From the NCBI GenBank assembly GCA_016194335.1, contig JACQBR010000017.1:25332-89331 (forward strand): a stretch of 64,000 nucleotides of DNA. Direction: 5' to 3'. Positions 40,809 through 49,552 of the stretch are shown here, in pieces; the stretch's first letter is position 1, and the number at the start of each line of letters is the position of its first letter. The DNA comes from Microcaldota archaeon (GTDB lineage Archaea; Micrarchaeota; Micrarchaeia; Norongarragalinales; UBA97). A model generated the notes under the pieces. It was not told where the DNA came from. It did not search any database and was given only the letters and a program-made list of their open reading frames with translations. The position numbers and the translations under genes are program-made.

Positions 40809-42059
40809 ATGATGAAAAACACAATTCCAAACGGAAAAATGTTCGACGCAACGAAAATCCGCGGCGATTTTCCCATCCTATCGCGCAAGGTCAACGGCAA
40901 GCGCCTAGTTTACCTTGACAACGCCTCAACCACGCAAAAGCCCATCCAAGTCATCAATGCGATTTCGGATTACTACTCCAATTCAAACGCCAATGTCCAT
41001 CGCGGGATTCACGCACTAAGCATGGAGGCCAGCGGGAAATTCGAGGAGTCGCGCAGGAAAACGGCCGCGTTCATCGGCGCATCAGGCGCAAGCGAGATAG
41101 TCTTTACGAAGAACGCGACGGAATCGCTCAACCTCGTGGCGAATTCCTTGGGCTCCGCGCTCGGCAAGGGGGGCGTGGTGGTGCTTTCCGAAATGGAGCA
41201 CCACAGTAACATCGTCCCCTGGCAGCTCGTCTGCAGGGAGAAAAAGGCGGAGCTCCGGTTCATTCCGGTCAAGCGCGACGGCACGCTGGATTTGGCAGAA
41301 CTCGATTCGCTTCTCGAAGGGGCGAAAATAGTTTCATTCGCCCACGTTTCCAACGCGCTTGGGACGATTAACGACGTGAAGAAAATCACGAATTCGGCCC
41401 ACAAGGCCGGCGCGCTCGTGTGCATCGACGGGGCGCAGTCCGTCCCCCATCTTCCCGTCGGCATTGCGCAACTGGGCTCTCCCGATTTCATGGCGTTCAG
41501 CGCCCACAAGATGCTCGGCCCCACCGGCGTCGGGGTTCTCTACGGCCGCAAGGAACTCCTCGAATCGATGCCGCCGTTTCTGGGCGGGGGCGACATGATA
41601 CGCGAAGTCAAATTGCAGTCCTCGATGTGGAACGAGGTTCCACACAAGTTCGAGGCGGGCACTCCGGACATTGCTGGCGTAATTGCATTCGGGGCGGCGC
41701 TGGATTACCTGAAAAAACTAGGCATGGGCAGGATTAGGCTGCACGAAGGGAAATTACTCAAGATTGCATTGCAGCTGATGGGAGAAATTCCCGGCGTTTC
41801 ACTCTACGGCCCGCGTTCGCTTGAATTGCGCGGCGGGGTGGTTTCGTTCAACGTTGAAGGTATTCATCCGCACGACGCGGCAAGCGTCCTTGACTCGCAG
41901 GGCGTCGCGGTGAGGGCCGGCCACCACTGCGCGATGCCCCTAATGCGCAAATTGGGCCTCGGCTCGACGGTGAGGGCGAGTTTTTACGCCTACAACGCCC
42001 CAGAAGAGGTCGAAGTGCTTGCAAATGCCGTGAAAAAGGCCAAAGCAATCTTCAGTTGA
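40809..42059 (+). CDS. sufS: Cysteine desulfurase SufS
   Basis: A 416-aa group II cysteine desulfurase. It opens with TKIRGDFPILSRKVNGKRLV and YLDNASTTQKP; the PLP lysine is in FSAHKMLGPTGVG; and the nucleophilic Cys is in VRAGHHCAMPLM. It supplies sulfur to SufU/SufB. ATG 40809 follows sufD by two nt; a shorter start at 40839 is also possible but the SufS N-terminus fits. Two in-frame ATGs occur at 40809 and 40812. Confidence 0.95.
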   Translation: MMKNTIPNGKMFDATKIRGDFPILSRKVNGKRLVYLDNASTTQKPIQVINAISDYYSNSNANVHRGIHALSMEASGKFEESRRKTAAFIGASGASEIVFTKNATESLNLVANSLGSALGKGGVVVLSEMEHHSNIVPWQLVCREKKAELRFIPVKRDGTLDLAELDSLLEGAKIVSFAHVSNALGTINDVKKITNSAHKAGALVCIDGAQSVPHLPVGIAQLGSPDFMAFSAHKMLGPTGVGVLYGRKELLESMPPFLGGGDMIREVKLQSSMWNEVPHKFEAGTPDIAGVIAFGAALDYLKKLGMGRIRLHEGKLLKIALQLMGEIPGVSLYGPRSLELRGGVVSFNVEGIHPHDAASVLDSQGVAVRAGHHCAMPLMRKLGLGSTVRASFYAYNAPEEVEVLANAVKKAKAIFS

Positions 42060-42120
42060 GATGAGGGGCAAATAAGCCTTTCTCACCATTAGGTTATCCG
42101 GTGCGAGAGTTGGTCGTGAA

Positions 42121-42264
42121 ATGATTGAGGCAGTGGAATGGATTGACGAGGCGCTCATCATAGCTGGCGTGATAATCGTGCTTCTCGGCGGCGACCTTAT
42201 TTTCGGGGGGGCGGTATTCGCCGTGGGCCTCGTGCTGCACCTGCTTTTCCACGGAATGATATGA
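42121..42264 (+). CDS. 47-aa membrane protein inside the suf operon
   Basis: A small same-strand gene between sufS and sufU, shorter than typical gene filters allow. It encodes MIEAVEWIDEALIIAGVIIV and continues with two hydrophobic helices separated by a short GGDLIFGG turn, ending in a His/Met tail. It lies 61 nt after sufS and six nt before the sufU start. Its conserved position in the operon hints at a SUF-associated micro-protein, but this is inference. Confidence 0.5.
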   Translation: MIEAVEWIDEALIIAGVIIVLLGGDLIFGGAVFAVGLVLHLLFHGMI

Positions 42265-42270
42265 GAGCGG

Positions 42271-42687
42271 TTGATAGCGTTGCTTGACATTTACGGCGAG
42301 CAGATTCTTGAACTGTCCCGCCACCCCCGCCACAGGGGGGCGATTCGCAAACCCAGCGCAGCAAGCAAGGATTCAAACCCGCTTTGCGGCGACGAGATTG
42401 AGTTTCAGCTCCTAATAGGCGAGGATGGCAAAATCACCGACGCAAAATTTTCCGGCCAAGGCTGCGCCATTTCGATGGCGAGCGCCGACCTTATCGCAAA
42501 CGAATTGATTGACAAAAAGCTCTCTTCAGTGAAGGGATTCGACAAGGCGGCGGTCTTTTCCCTCCTCGGTATGCATCCGGGCCCCTCGCGGGTGAAGTGC
42601 GCCCTGCTCCCGCTCAAGGTCGTGAAAATGGCGGCCTATTCGAAATTGGGCGCGCAACTGACTGAAAAGGAAGCGGCGATGGAGTAA
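42271..42687 (+). CDS. sufU: Fe-S scaffold/sulfur acceptor SufU (IscU-like)
   Basis: A 138-aa IscU-fold protein. The three cysteine ligands are at C39 (NPLCGDE), C65 (GQGCAISMASADL) and C110 (SRVKCALLPL), the SufU pattern. It accepts sulfur from SufS. Start is TTG 42271, six nt after the micro-membrane protein. It is the last gene of the suf cluster and its stop codon touches a repeat element. Confidence 0.94.
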   Translation: MIALLDIYGEQILELSRHPRHRGAIRKPSAASKDSNPLCGDEIEFQLLIGEDGKITDAKFSGQGCAISMASADLIANELIDKKLSSVKGFDKAAVFSLLGMHPGPSRVKCALLPLKVVKMAAYSKLGAQLTEKEAAME

Positions 42688-42778
42688 TAGCGGATTGCAT
42701 AAATAATGAAACATTGCCAGCAATCCGCTAGTTGCAAATCGCACTTCTAAAGTTCCAGAATTAATGCGATTTGCTATA
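42687..42778 (-). repeat. Double-hairpin element, full copy, inverted
   Basis: Reads in the opposite orientation to the copies at 31437 and 59863. Compared with the 59863 copy after reversal, nearly all of the ~92 bp agree, with a few loop changes (for example TGGCAATG for CGGCAATG). It begins at the sufU stop codon. Confidence 0.92.
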
Positions 42779-42829
42779 AGTGGGCCATAATGTTTAATGG
42801 TGCTTTTATGAGCCGCACATTTTTCTCCC

Positions 42830-43687
42830 CTATCCGAACACTTCCTCCACGCTCTTGACCACGATCCCCTGGTCGGTGATGAACACGGGGTTGATTTCCA
42901 CATTGTGCTTGGTCGCGCGCATCTTGCGGATGTAGAGCGTGCGGCTCGCCTCCTTTTCCGACCCGAGGAAGTTGAGCACGATGACGCCGTCGGAAACGTA
43001 TTCCTCAATGCCGTAGTGCGAGAATTTGCGCGCCTCGGCGCTTGCGGACTGCTCGTCGATTTCGGTGGTGATGAGCGTGGTGAGCTCGTGGTGGGTTGCG
43101 AGGTAGGCGATCTTGAGGATTGCCCTCCTCACTTCCGAGGGAGAGCCGGCCTGCACCGCCATTGCGGGAATGCTGTCAATCGCCATCCTTTTCACGCCCA
43201 TTTCGCGGGCGGTCTTCATCACGTCGGTGAAGAGCTTTTCCAAATCCACCGCGCCCACCCCGGCCGCGTGCTTCTCGTCGCTTGCAACGCCTGCCTTGAT
43301 GGAGGTCGCGTCGAAAATCGCCAGGAGCCCCTGCTCCTCCAGCTTGCGGAGGTCCCAGCCGAACCTTCCCAAGTCTTCCCTGATTTTGTTCGGCGCCTCG
43401 TCGAAAGTGAGGAAAAGCCCCGGTTCCTTGTGCATCAGCGCGCCCTTGTAGAGGAACTGCATGCAGAAGATGGTCTTTCCCGTCCCGCACGCGCCGCTGA
43501 TTAGAATCGTGCGGCCCCGCGGGTATCCCCCCTCGAGCATGCCGTCAAGCCCGGTGACGCCGGTTGAAGCCCGTTGGATTTCCGCCATTTCGCCCACGCT
43601 AATTAGGCGGTCGGGGGTTTTAAGCATCGTTGATTGCAGCCGCCGAAGTAAGCGGGAAGATGCGGGATAATAATCCTCCCTGGCCAT
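42830..43687 (-). CDS. KaiC/RadA-like RecA-family ATPase
   Basis: A 285-aa single-domain RecA-fold ATPase. The Walker A is ISGACGTGKTIF (about residues 64-74), and the Walker B region is VKRMAIDSIPAMAVQ. The family is archaeal COG0467-like. The gene is divergent from dys with 12 nt between starts. The start could be ATG 43687 or M21. Its target process is unknown; KaiC-like proteins often act in signalling. Confidence 0.83.
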   Translation of the reverse strand: MAREDYYPASSRLLRRLQSTMLKTPDRLISVGEMAEIQRASTGVTGLDGMLEGGYPRGRTILISGACGTGKTIFCMQFLYKGALMHKEPGLFLTFDEAPNKIREDLGRFGWDLRKLEEQGLLAIFDATSIKAGVASDEKHAAGVGAVDLEKLFTDVMKTAREMGVKRMAIDSIPAMAVQAGSPSEVRRAILKIAYLATHHELTTLITTEIDEQSASAEARKFSHYGIEEYVSDGVIVLNFLGSEKEASRTLYIRKMRATKHNVEINPVFITDQGIVVKSVEEVFG

Positions 43688-43699
43688 TGATATTTTGCA

Positions 43700-44617
43700 A
43701 TGGAAATTCGCGACGTTTCTAAAAACGATTTCACTTCCGTTCCCCGTCTCATAAAATCGCTCGAAGCCACGGGTTTTCAGGCCACCGAACTTTCCCGCGC
43801 GATTGAAGTGGCCAGGGAAATGAGAAAGGACAAGGATTGCTTCAGGATTCTCGCGTTCACTTCCAACCTCGTTGCCGCCGGGACGCGGGGCATCGTCGCC
43901 GAACTCATAAGGCAGGGTTACGCCGACCTAGTGATTACCGCCGGAGGCGCGATTGACCACGACGTGATAAAATGCTTCTCCCCCTACGGGCTGGGCTCGT
44001 TTAGGGAGGATGACGAGGCGCTTCGAGGGAAGGGAATCAACCGGCTCGGCAACATTTTGGTGCGCGATTCTCATTACGCTCTTTTCGAGAAGTTCGTGAG
44101 AAAGGTTCTTGATTCAGAGGGGAAAAAAGGCAGGAATCATTTCAGCCCCGCCACTCTCACGGCTGCCCTTTCTTCCGCCCTTCCGCCCGACCGCAATTCC
44201 TTCCTTGTGGCCGCCCGCGAGCGGGGGGTTTCCGTCTATTCCCCCGCAATCATTGACAGTTCTCTGGGGCTGCAGCTTTATTTCTACAAGCAGGACCATC
44301 CCCACCTCGTGCTGGACCAAACTGGCGATTTCAACTCCCTCGCAACATCAATCCTCTCCGCCAAGCGCACGGGCGCCTTGGTCGTGGGCGGCGGTTCGAG
44401 CAAGCACTTCACGCTCGGCCTCAATCTCCTCCGCGGCGGGTTGGACTACGGCGTCTACCTCACCACCGCCTCCGAGTACGACGGTTCGCTTTCAGGCGCG
44501 CTTCCCAAGGAGGCGAAAAGCTGGGGGAAAATCAAGGGCAAGGCAAAAACGGCACTCGTTTACGGCGACGCGACGCTTACGCTTCCCCTTCTCGCGGCGG
44601 GGCTTTTGGAAAAGTGA
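43700..44617 (+). CDS. dys: Deoxyhypusine synthase
   Basis: A 305-aa DHS that transfers an aminobutyl group from spermidine to a lysine of aIF5A. The NAD-binding-type GGAIDHDVIKCF, GGGSSKHF and the active-site Lys in EAKSWGKIKGKA (about residue 277) are present. The protein is complete with the C-terminal DATLTLPLL motif. It supports hypusinated aIF5A and spermidine metabolism. Confidence 0.94.
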   Translation: MEIRDVSKNDFTSVPRLIKSLEATGFQATELSRAIEVAREMRKDKDCFRILAFTSNLVAAGTRGIVAELIRQGYADLVITAGGAIDHDVIKCFSPYGLGSFREDDEALRGKGINRLGNILVRDSHYALFEKFVRKVLDSEGKKGRNHFSPATLTAALSSALPPDRNSFLVAARERGVSVYSPAIIDSSLGLQLYFYKQDHPHLVLDQTGDFNSLATSILSAKRTGALVVGGGSSKHFTLGLNLLRGGLDYGVYLTTASEYDGSLSGALPKEAKSWGKIKGKAKTALVYGDATLTLPLLAAGLLEK

Positions 44618-44630
44618 TTTTGGCATTTCG

Positions 44631-45224
44631 GTGAGTGATTTGCTCGTATTTGGTTTTACGGGGACTTTCGGCGCGGGCAAGGGCGCCGCAATATCGATTT
44701 TAACGGAGCGTTTTGGAGCTGTAGCGTACAGCACTTCGGAGGAAGTTTCTGAGGAATGCGCCCGCCGGGGGCTTCCCACCGACCGCGGCTCCAAAACGGT
44801 CGTTTCAAACGACACCCGCAGGAAATTAGGTTCGGGCATATTTTCAGAGCGGGTCGTTGAGAAAATTTTTTCTCGCAGACCGTTGCCCGAATTGGTTTGC
44901 GTCGATGCGTTGCGCACGCTTGGGGAGGTTGAAGTCCTCAAGAAAAAATTCGGCAGGGGTTTCAAGCTTGTCGCGATAGACGCGCCCGTCGAGCTGCGCT
45001 ACAAGCGCGTGCAATCGAGGCTGCGGGACAAGCACGATTTCAAGCCGTTTGAACAATTTGCCGCCGATGAACAGCGCGAACTAACGGGAGCGCGCCACGA
45101 ATGGAAACAGGATTTAGGCGCCGTGATGGGCGCGGCTGATTATCGCATTATCAACGATGGAAGCGTCAAAGAACTCAAGAAAAAAATTGGAAATATGCTC
45201 GCGGAAATCAGGGAGAAAAAGTAG
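44631..45224 (+). CDS. P-loop nucleotide/nucleoside kinase
   Basis: A 197-aa kinase. It opens MSDLLVFGFTGTFGAGKGAAI, with P-loop GTFGAGKG, then TSEEVSEECARRGLPTDRGS and a lid-like SRLRDKHDFKPFEQFAADEQ. The family looks like dephospho-CoA kinase or adenylate-kinase-related archaeal nucleotide kinases; the substrate is not certain. It starts at GTG 44631, 13 nt after dys, so the two are probably co-transcribed. Confidence 0.7.
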   Translation: MSDLLVFGFTGTFGAGKGAAISILTERFGAVAYSTSEEVSEECARRGLPTDRGSKTVVSNDTRRKLGSGIFSERVVEKIFSRRPLPELVCVDALRTLGEVEVLKKKFGRGFKLVAIDAPVELRYKRVQSRLRDKHDFKPFEQFAADEQRELTGARHEWKQDLGAVMGAADYRIINDGSVKELKKKIGNMLAEIREKK

Positions 45225-45233
45225 GCGGCGTTC

Positions 45234-46619
45234 TTATTTTTCCATTTTCGCCAGCAGCTCCTTCGCCTCGGCAATGGGGTCGGGCCGCGTGCTTATCACG
45301 TGCCTTGCCACGAGGTCGTTCCCTTCGCGCAACGGGTTTTTCCTGCTTACGGCGACGATCTTGACCGGCTTTCCAACGAGGTATCCTCGCTTGATTTCAA
45401 GCGCGGTAGACGCGTCCATCGACATTTCGCCAAGCTCGAGAAGGTCGAGCGCCTGCTTGTCGAAGAAGGTGCAGTAGGCGCTTTTGGTCCCGTCGTCAAG
45501 GACCGCCCTGACGATGAGCAGTTCCCTGAGCGGGCTTTTGCACACGGGGCACTCGCTGTCGGAGTCGCCGGCCTTTGCCTTGCACAGCGTGCATTTTTTC
45601 ATCTTGCGCGCCGACGGCAGCCCCGCGACCGTGGCGATAAGCAGGGCTTCCTCGCCGTCCGCAATTTCCGAAAGCATTCGCCGGGGATAGCGGCCCGAAA
45701 GCATTTTCTCGCTCGATTCAAGGCCGTGGCCCTTGGGGTTGGGGACGATCCTTCCCTGCCATCCCGCGTGCAACTCCATTTCCCCCTCGCGCTGGCCCGG
45801 TTTTGCATAGCCGCTCTCGATTTTGACCGCATCCCCTATCTTGAGTTTTTCAAGGACCCGGGCGTTTTCGTCCCATCCGACTATTCTCAGAGTGCACTTC
45901 CCGTCTGTAAGCGCCCCGCTGCACACGTATCCCTTCTCCTGCGCCCCCGTTTTTTTCACCCGCGTGAATTCGCTTGCCTTTCCGACAGAGGCAATGCGGC
46001 CGTACGTGTCAACGTCCGCCGATGAGGAGGTGATTGCCGAGAGGGCGGTTGTCTTAATCTCGTTTTTGGGAAGCGATGCGGCCCTCTGTGAATCGGCGTG
46101 GCTGATGCGGGAATAGAGCCCCGAATGAAGCTCCACGGAATTTCCGTTCTTTACCGCCACCCCGCGCAGCTCGAGGCAGTCGTTCCTTTCAATCACTCCC
46201 TTTTCCACCAGCGACACGTCGTTGTTCCACAGGACCAGGGTAGCGTCGCCCGTGCCGTCCTTGACAAAAACGTTGCACACTCGCCCGCTGCGCTCCTTTC
46301 CCGACTCGTCGCGCTTGGAAAACCTTTTCGGGGCGAATGCGTGCCACACCCTCGCCACGGCGTTTATCGAAGAGCCAGCCATACCGCCGGCCTTCGCAAG
46401 GGGGGTGTATGCTATTTCCTTGGGCTGCTCCGGCAGCTGCGCGCCGCCCGTCCTCGCGATGATTTCAAGCGCTCCCTGCCTCGTGAGGAGGCCGGCGAAC
46501 TTTTCCTGCTGTTCGGCAACGGCCGTTTCAAGCTTCTCCCGGCTCCATCCCTGCTTGCCCAGTATTGCCTCTTCAAGGGCGTTTTCCCGGAGTTGGCTTG
46601 CCGCACCGTCGTTGTCCAT
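45234..46619 (-). CDS. rpa: Replication protein A-like ssDNA-binding protein
   Basis: A 461-aa protein with several OB folds. The first is at about residues 107-165 (RVCNVFVKDGTGDATLVLWN), another at about 230-270 (GYVCSGALTDGKCTLRIVGW), and a third region with a zinc finger (CTLCKAKAGDSDSECPVCKS) and FFDKQALDLLEL. It protects single-stranded DNA in replication and repair. It converges on the kinase gene with nine nt between stops. Confidence 0.88.
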   Translation of the reverse strand: MDNDGAASQLRENALEEAILGKQGWSREKLETAVAEQQEKFAGLLTRQGALEIIARTGGAQLPEQPKEIAYTPLAKAGGMAGSSINAVARVWHAFAPKRFSKRDESGKERSGRVCNVFVKDGTGDATLVLWNNDVSLVEKGVIERNDCLELRGVAVKNGNSVELHSGLYSRISHADSQRAASLPKNEIKTTALSAITSSSADVDTYGRIASVGKASEFTRVKKTGAQEKGYVCSGALTDGKCTLRIVGWDENARVLEKLKIGDAVKIESGYAKPGQREGEMELHAGWQGRIVPNPKGHGLESSEKMLSGRYPRRMLSEIADGEEALLIATVAGLPSARKMKKCTLCKAKAGDSDSECPVCKSPLRELLIVRAVLDDGTKSAYCTFFDKQALDLLELGEMSMDASTALEIKRGYLVGKPVKIVAVSRKNPLREGNDLVARHVISTRPDPIAEAKELLAKMEK

Positions 46620-46749
46620 ACCCAGCCACCAGTGAGAATAAGTGGAGTGTTTAATGCCATTGGATGCTTATTAAACTTGCGAGCGTTAATACCCACTCGG
46701 AAAGTATTTTGTCCAAGGCTTCGATAAACGGATTGAGGGTGATTGTGCG

Positions 46750-47520
46750 TTGAGCCACTCCAAAGTCGTCAAGTACTACCGTGAAAAACTCGCCACCGAG
46801 GGCGCGATGCTCTTTTCCCTAATCGATCCCGACAAGACCTACCTCGAGAAGGGCGTGGCAATCGCGACGAAAAGTTACGAGGCCGGCGCGGACGCCATCC
46901 TCATAGGCGGCAGCATCGGCGCGCAGGGGAGCCTGCTTGACGAGACCGTGCGCATGATAAAGGAGGAGGTATCCATTCCCGTGGTCCTCTTTCCGGGAAA
47001 CATCTCCGGCATCTCCCAATACGCCGACGCGGTTTATTTCATGCACATGCTCAACTCGCGCGACGTCTACTGGCTTTCCACCGCGCAAATCCAGGCGGCC
47101 CCGGTTGTCGCGAAATTGGGGGTTGAAGCCATTCCCACGACTTACGTCGTTCTCGAACCCGGCAGGGCGGTTGGCTGGATTGGCAACGCCAACCTCCTTC
47201 CCCGCGACAGGCCCGACCTTGCCGCGGCCTGCGCCCTCGCCGCGCGCTACTCCGGCAGCGACGTGATAATCGCCGACTCCGGCAGCGGCGCGCCAAACCC
47301 CGCGCCTTCAGCAATCGTGCAGGCAATGTCGGCCGCGTGCGGTTCTGAAGTCATGTTCTTCGACGCCGGCGGCGTGCGTTCTTCCCACCAGGCGACGCAG
47401 GTGATCAACGCCGGGGCGCACGGCATCCAAGTCGGCACAGCGTTCGAATCGGGCAACATCTTGAACAAGATACGGCGAATGGTGCGGGCGGTGAAGGCCG
47501 CCGGGAAGAAGCGGGTGTAG
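46750..47520 (+). CDS. Geranylgeranylglyceryl phosphate synthase
   Basis: A 256-aa TIM-barrel prenyltransferase that starts ether-lipid synthesis by joining geranylgeranyl diphosphate and glycerol-1-phosphate. Motifs include MLFSLIDPDKTY, ILIGGSIGAQGSLLDETV, VVLFPGNISGIS and the FFDAGGVRSSHQATQVI region near the C-terminus. The start is TTG 46750. Presence fits an archaeal membrane. Confidence 0.93.
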   Translation: MSHSKVVKYYREKLATEGAMLFSLIDPDKTYLEKGVAIATKSYEAGADAILIGGSIGAQGSLLDETVRMIKEEVSIPVVLFPGNISGISQYADAVYFMHMLNSRDVYWLSTAQIQAAPVVAKLGVEAIPTTYVVLEPGRAVGWIGNANLLPRDRPDLAAACALAARYSGSDVIIADSGSGAPNPAPSAIVQAMSAACGSEVMFFDAGGVRSSHQATQVINAGAHGIQVGTAFESGNILNKIRRMVRAVKAAGKKRV

Positions 47521-47565
47521 GCCACATCATGTTCTTTATTCTTCTTTTCCATTCTATCTTTACCC

Positions 47566-48642
47566 ATGCACAGCCCCGCTGACGCAATAAAGCTCGACGG
47601 TTCGGGGGGTGCCGGTGGCGGGCAGGTTCTCCGCACCGCCCTTTCGCTCAGCGCCCTCACCTGCAAGCCGTTTGAAATCTCCAACATCCGCGCAAGCCGC
47701 CCCAAACCCGGCCTTCAGGCACAGCACCTCGCCAGCGTGAGGGCCGCGGCCCGATTAAGCGATGCGGAAGTTGTCGGCGCGGAGTTGAATTCCGTTTCGC
47801 TGAAGTTCTCCCCGGGCGAAATTTCGGGCAACAATTTTTCTTTCGACTGCGGCACTGCCGGTTCGACAATGCTGATTGCACAGACTCTCCTTCCCATCAT
47901 GGCTTTTGGCAATGGGAAGAAGGAGGCGCGCCTGGTTGGGGGTACTGAAAATGAGTTTGCGCCAACTTCGTTTTTCTTCAGGCACTCTTTTCTCCCGGCA
48001 GTAAGCAAGATGGGCGCGGACTCCGCGCTCGAGGTCATCCGTTTCGGATGGTATCCCAAGGGCGGAGGCGAAGTCCGCATTTCAGTCGAGTCCACGGCCG
48101 GTGCCATCCGCCCCGTTGACCTGACCGAGCGCGGCAAGCTGGAACGAATGCGCGGCTATGCGATAGTTTCCAACCTCAAGGCCGAAATCGCCCAGAGGAT
48201 GAAAACGCGGCTGCTCAAGAACATTTCCGAAGCCGCGTTTTGTGCCAATGTCAAAGTCGAGCTCGTTGACGCCCCTGCCATAGGCGAAGGTGCCGAGGCG
48301 TTCCTGCTTGCAAACTACGGGCATTTCCACGCGGGTTTCACCGCCCTTGGCGAGCGGGGCAAGCCGTCGGAAAAAGTCGCCGGCGAGGCTTTCCACAACT
48401 TCTCCCAATTCGACAAGTCCGGCGCGTGCGTGGAGCAGCACCTCTCCGACCAGCTCCTCCTCTACTGCGCGCTTGCCAAGGGAAGAAGCGTCCTGCAGGT
48501 GGAGCGAATCACGCCCCACCTCCTCACCAACGCCGGGGTGGTTTCGCAATTCCTTCCGGACGCGCAAATCGCGATCGAAGGGATGGAAAACGAGGCCGGG
48601 GCCGTGACCGTAGAAGGAATCGGTTTTGAATCAGGAAACTAG
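47566..48642 (+). CDS. rtcA: RNA 3'-terminal phosphate cyclase
   Basis: A 358-aa RtcA that converts 3'-phosphate ends of RNA to 2',3'-cyclic phosphate. It opens LDGSGGAGGGQVLRTALSLS, with SRPKPGLQAQHLASVRAAA. The nucleophilic His is in VEQHLSDQLLLYCAL. It may act with splicing or repair of the intron-bearing tRNAs in this genome, which is inference. The last 12 nt overlap a convergent prepilin peptidase gene. Confidence 0.95.
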   Translation: MHSPADAIKLDGSGGAGGGQVLRTALSLSALTCKPFEISNIRASRPKPGLQAQHLASVRAAARLSDAEVVGAELNSVSLKFSPGEISGNNFSFDCGTAGSTMLIAQTLLPIMAFGNGKKEARLVGGTENEFAPTSFFFRHSFLPAVSKMGADSALEVIRFGWYPKGGGEVRISVESTAGAIRPVDLTERGKLERMRGYAIVSNLKAEIAQRMKTRLLKNISEAAFCANVKVELVDAPAIGEGAEAFLLANYGHFHAGFTALGERGKPSEKVAGEAFHNFSQFDKSGACVEQHLSDQLLLYCALAKGRSVLQVERITPHLLTNAGVVSQFLPDAQIAIEGMENEAGAVTVEGIGFESGN

Positions 48643-49545
48643 GGCGAACGCAACCAAGTCGCCAATGAGGATGGCAAGCGCAAGCGCGATGAAGATGTAT
48701 GGCCCGAGCCGGGGCAGTTCCTTCGCGACGGGAAATTTGCGGATCCCCTCGTTCTTCTCGATTTTTTTCAGATTCACCAATTCCTGCTCCGTGGCCACGG
48801 GCCCCACGCGATATTTTTCGGCTATTCTCCGGTCCATCCTGTCGGTGAGGATTACATCCTCGTCCTCGATTTTCGCAATGGGCACTTCCCGCGCTATCAC
48901 TTCGTCCATAATCTGCTTTTGGAAGACCGTTACGAATCCCGCGCAAATGAATTCCACAGCGAGCACGAAAACCAGGGGGAAACGCGGGCCGTCCCATATT
49001 CCTGCCGCGTTGAAGAGGTATGCAATCACAATCGCCGCTGCCGCAATGACTGCCGCCACCGGCAAATCGGGCTTGAGCTTCCTTCCCCAAAGTTTGGTGA
49101 AATAAAGAACCGCCGTTCCGGCTATTGCAATCATGGCGCTTGCGACAAACACGCTTGCGACGAACGGTATTGCCCTAGACGCTTCGGACACGAGTGCGTG
49201 TGCCAACGCCTTTTCCGGAAGGAACGTTTGCCAGAACCAGTCCTGCACCCCCGCCGGCGGATAGGGCAGCAGGAGGTGGATTCCGCAGAAGAGGAGCACG
49301 TCCGCGCCCCCGAGCTTGCCGTATTTGTAGAGGGCGTAACCAAGCGCAAAGATGACTGCCGCCCCGCCCAGGGCGAAGGCGATGAGGTTCGCGTCGAAGC
49401 TGAGGACGTTGAGGATTATTCCCGCGCCAATCATCGAATAGGTGATTTTCTCGTCGATGAAGCTCGTCCTGCGGTCCTGCTCCGCGGCCAGCAGCGCGCC
49501 CGCAAGGACTGCCGCCACCCTGATGATTTCAAAATTCAGTTGCAC
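48631..49545 (-). CDS. Second prepilin peptidase (A24 family)
   Basis: A 304-aa polytopic protease. The first catalytic Asp is in LLAAEQDRRTSFIDEKIT and the second in KLGGADVLLFCGIHL. Six or so membrane segments follow. The C-terminal soluble region differs from that at 4936. Having two A24 peptidases suggests division of labour, with this one possibly for archaellins or other class III proteins. It lies next to SRP54 on the same strand. Confidence 0.82.
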   Translation of the reverse strand: MQLNFEIIRVAAVLAGALLAAEQDRRTSFIDEKITYSMIGAGIILNVLSFDANLIAFALGGAAVIFALGYALYKYGKLGGADVLLFCGIHLLLPYPPAGVQDWFWQTFLPEKALAHALVSEASRAIPFVASVFVASAMIAIAGTAVLYFTKLWGRKLKPDLPVAAVIAAAAIVIAYLFNAAGIWDGPRFPLVFVLAVEFICAGFVTVFQKQIMDEVIAREVPIAKIEDEDVILTDRMDRRIAEKYRVGPVATEQELVNLKKIEKNEGIRKFPVAKELPRLGPYIFIALALAILIGDLVAFALVS

Positions 49546-49552
49546 GCCAGAA

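Noticed and set aside
44109..44630. Upstream extension of the nucleotide kinase frame
   Set aside because: It lies entirely inside deoxyhypusine synthase in another frame; the kinase N-terminus MSDLLVFGFTGTFGAGKG begins at 44631.
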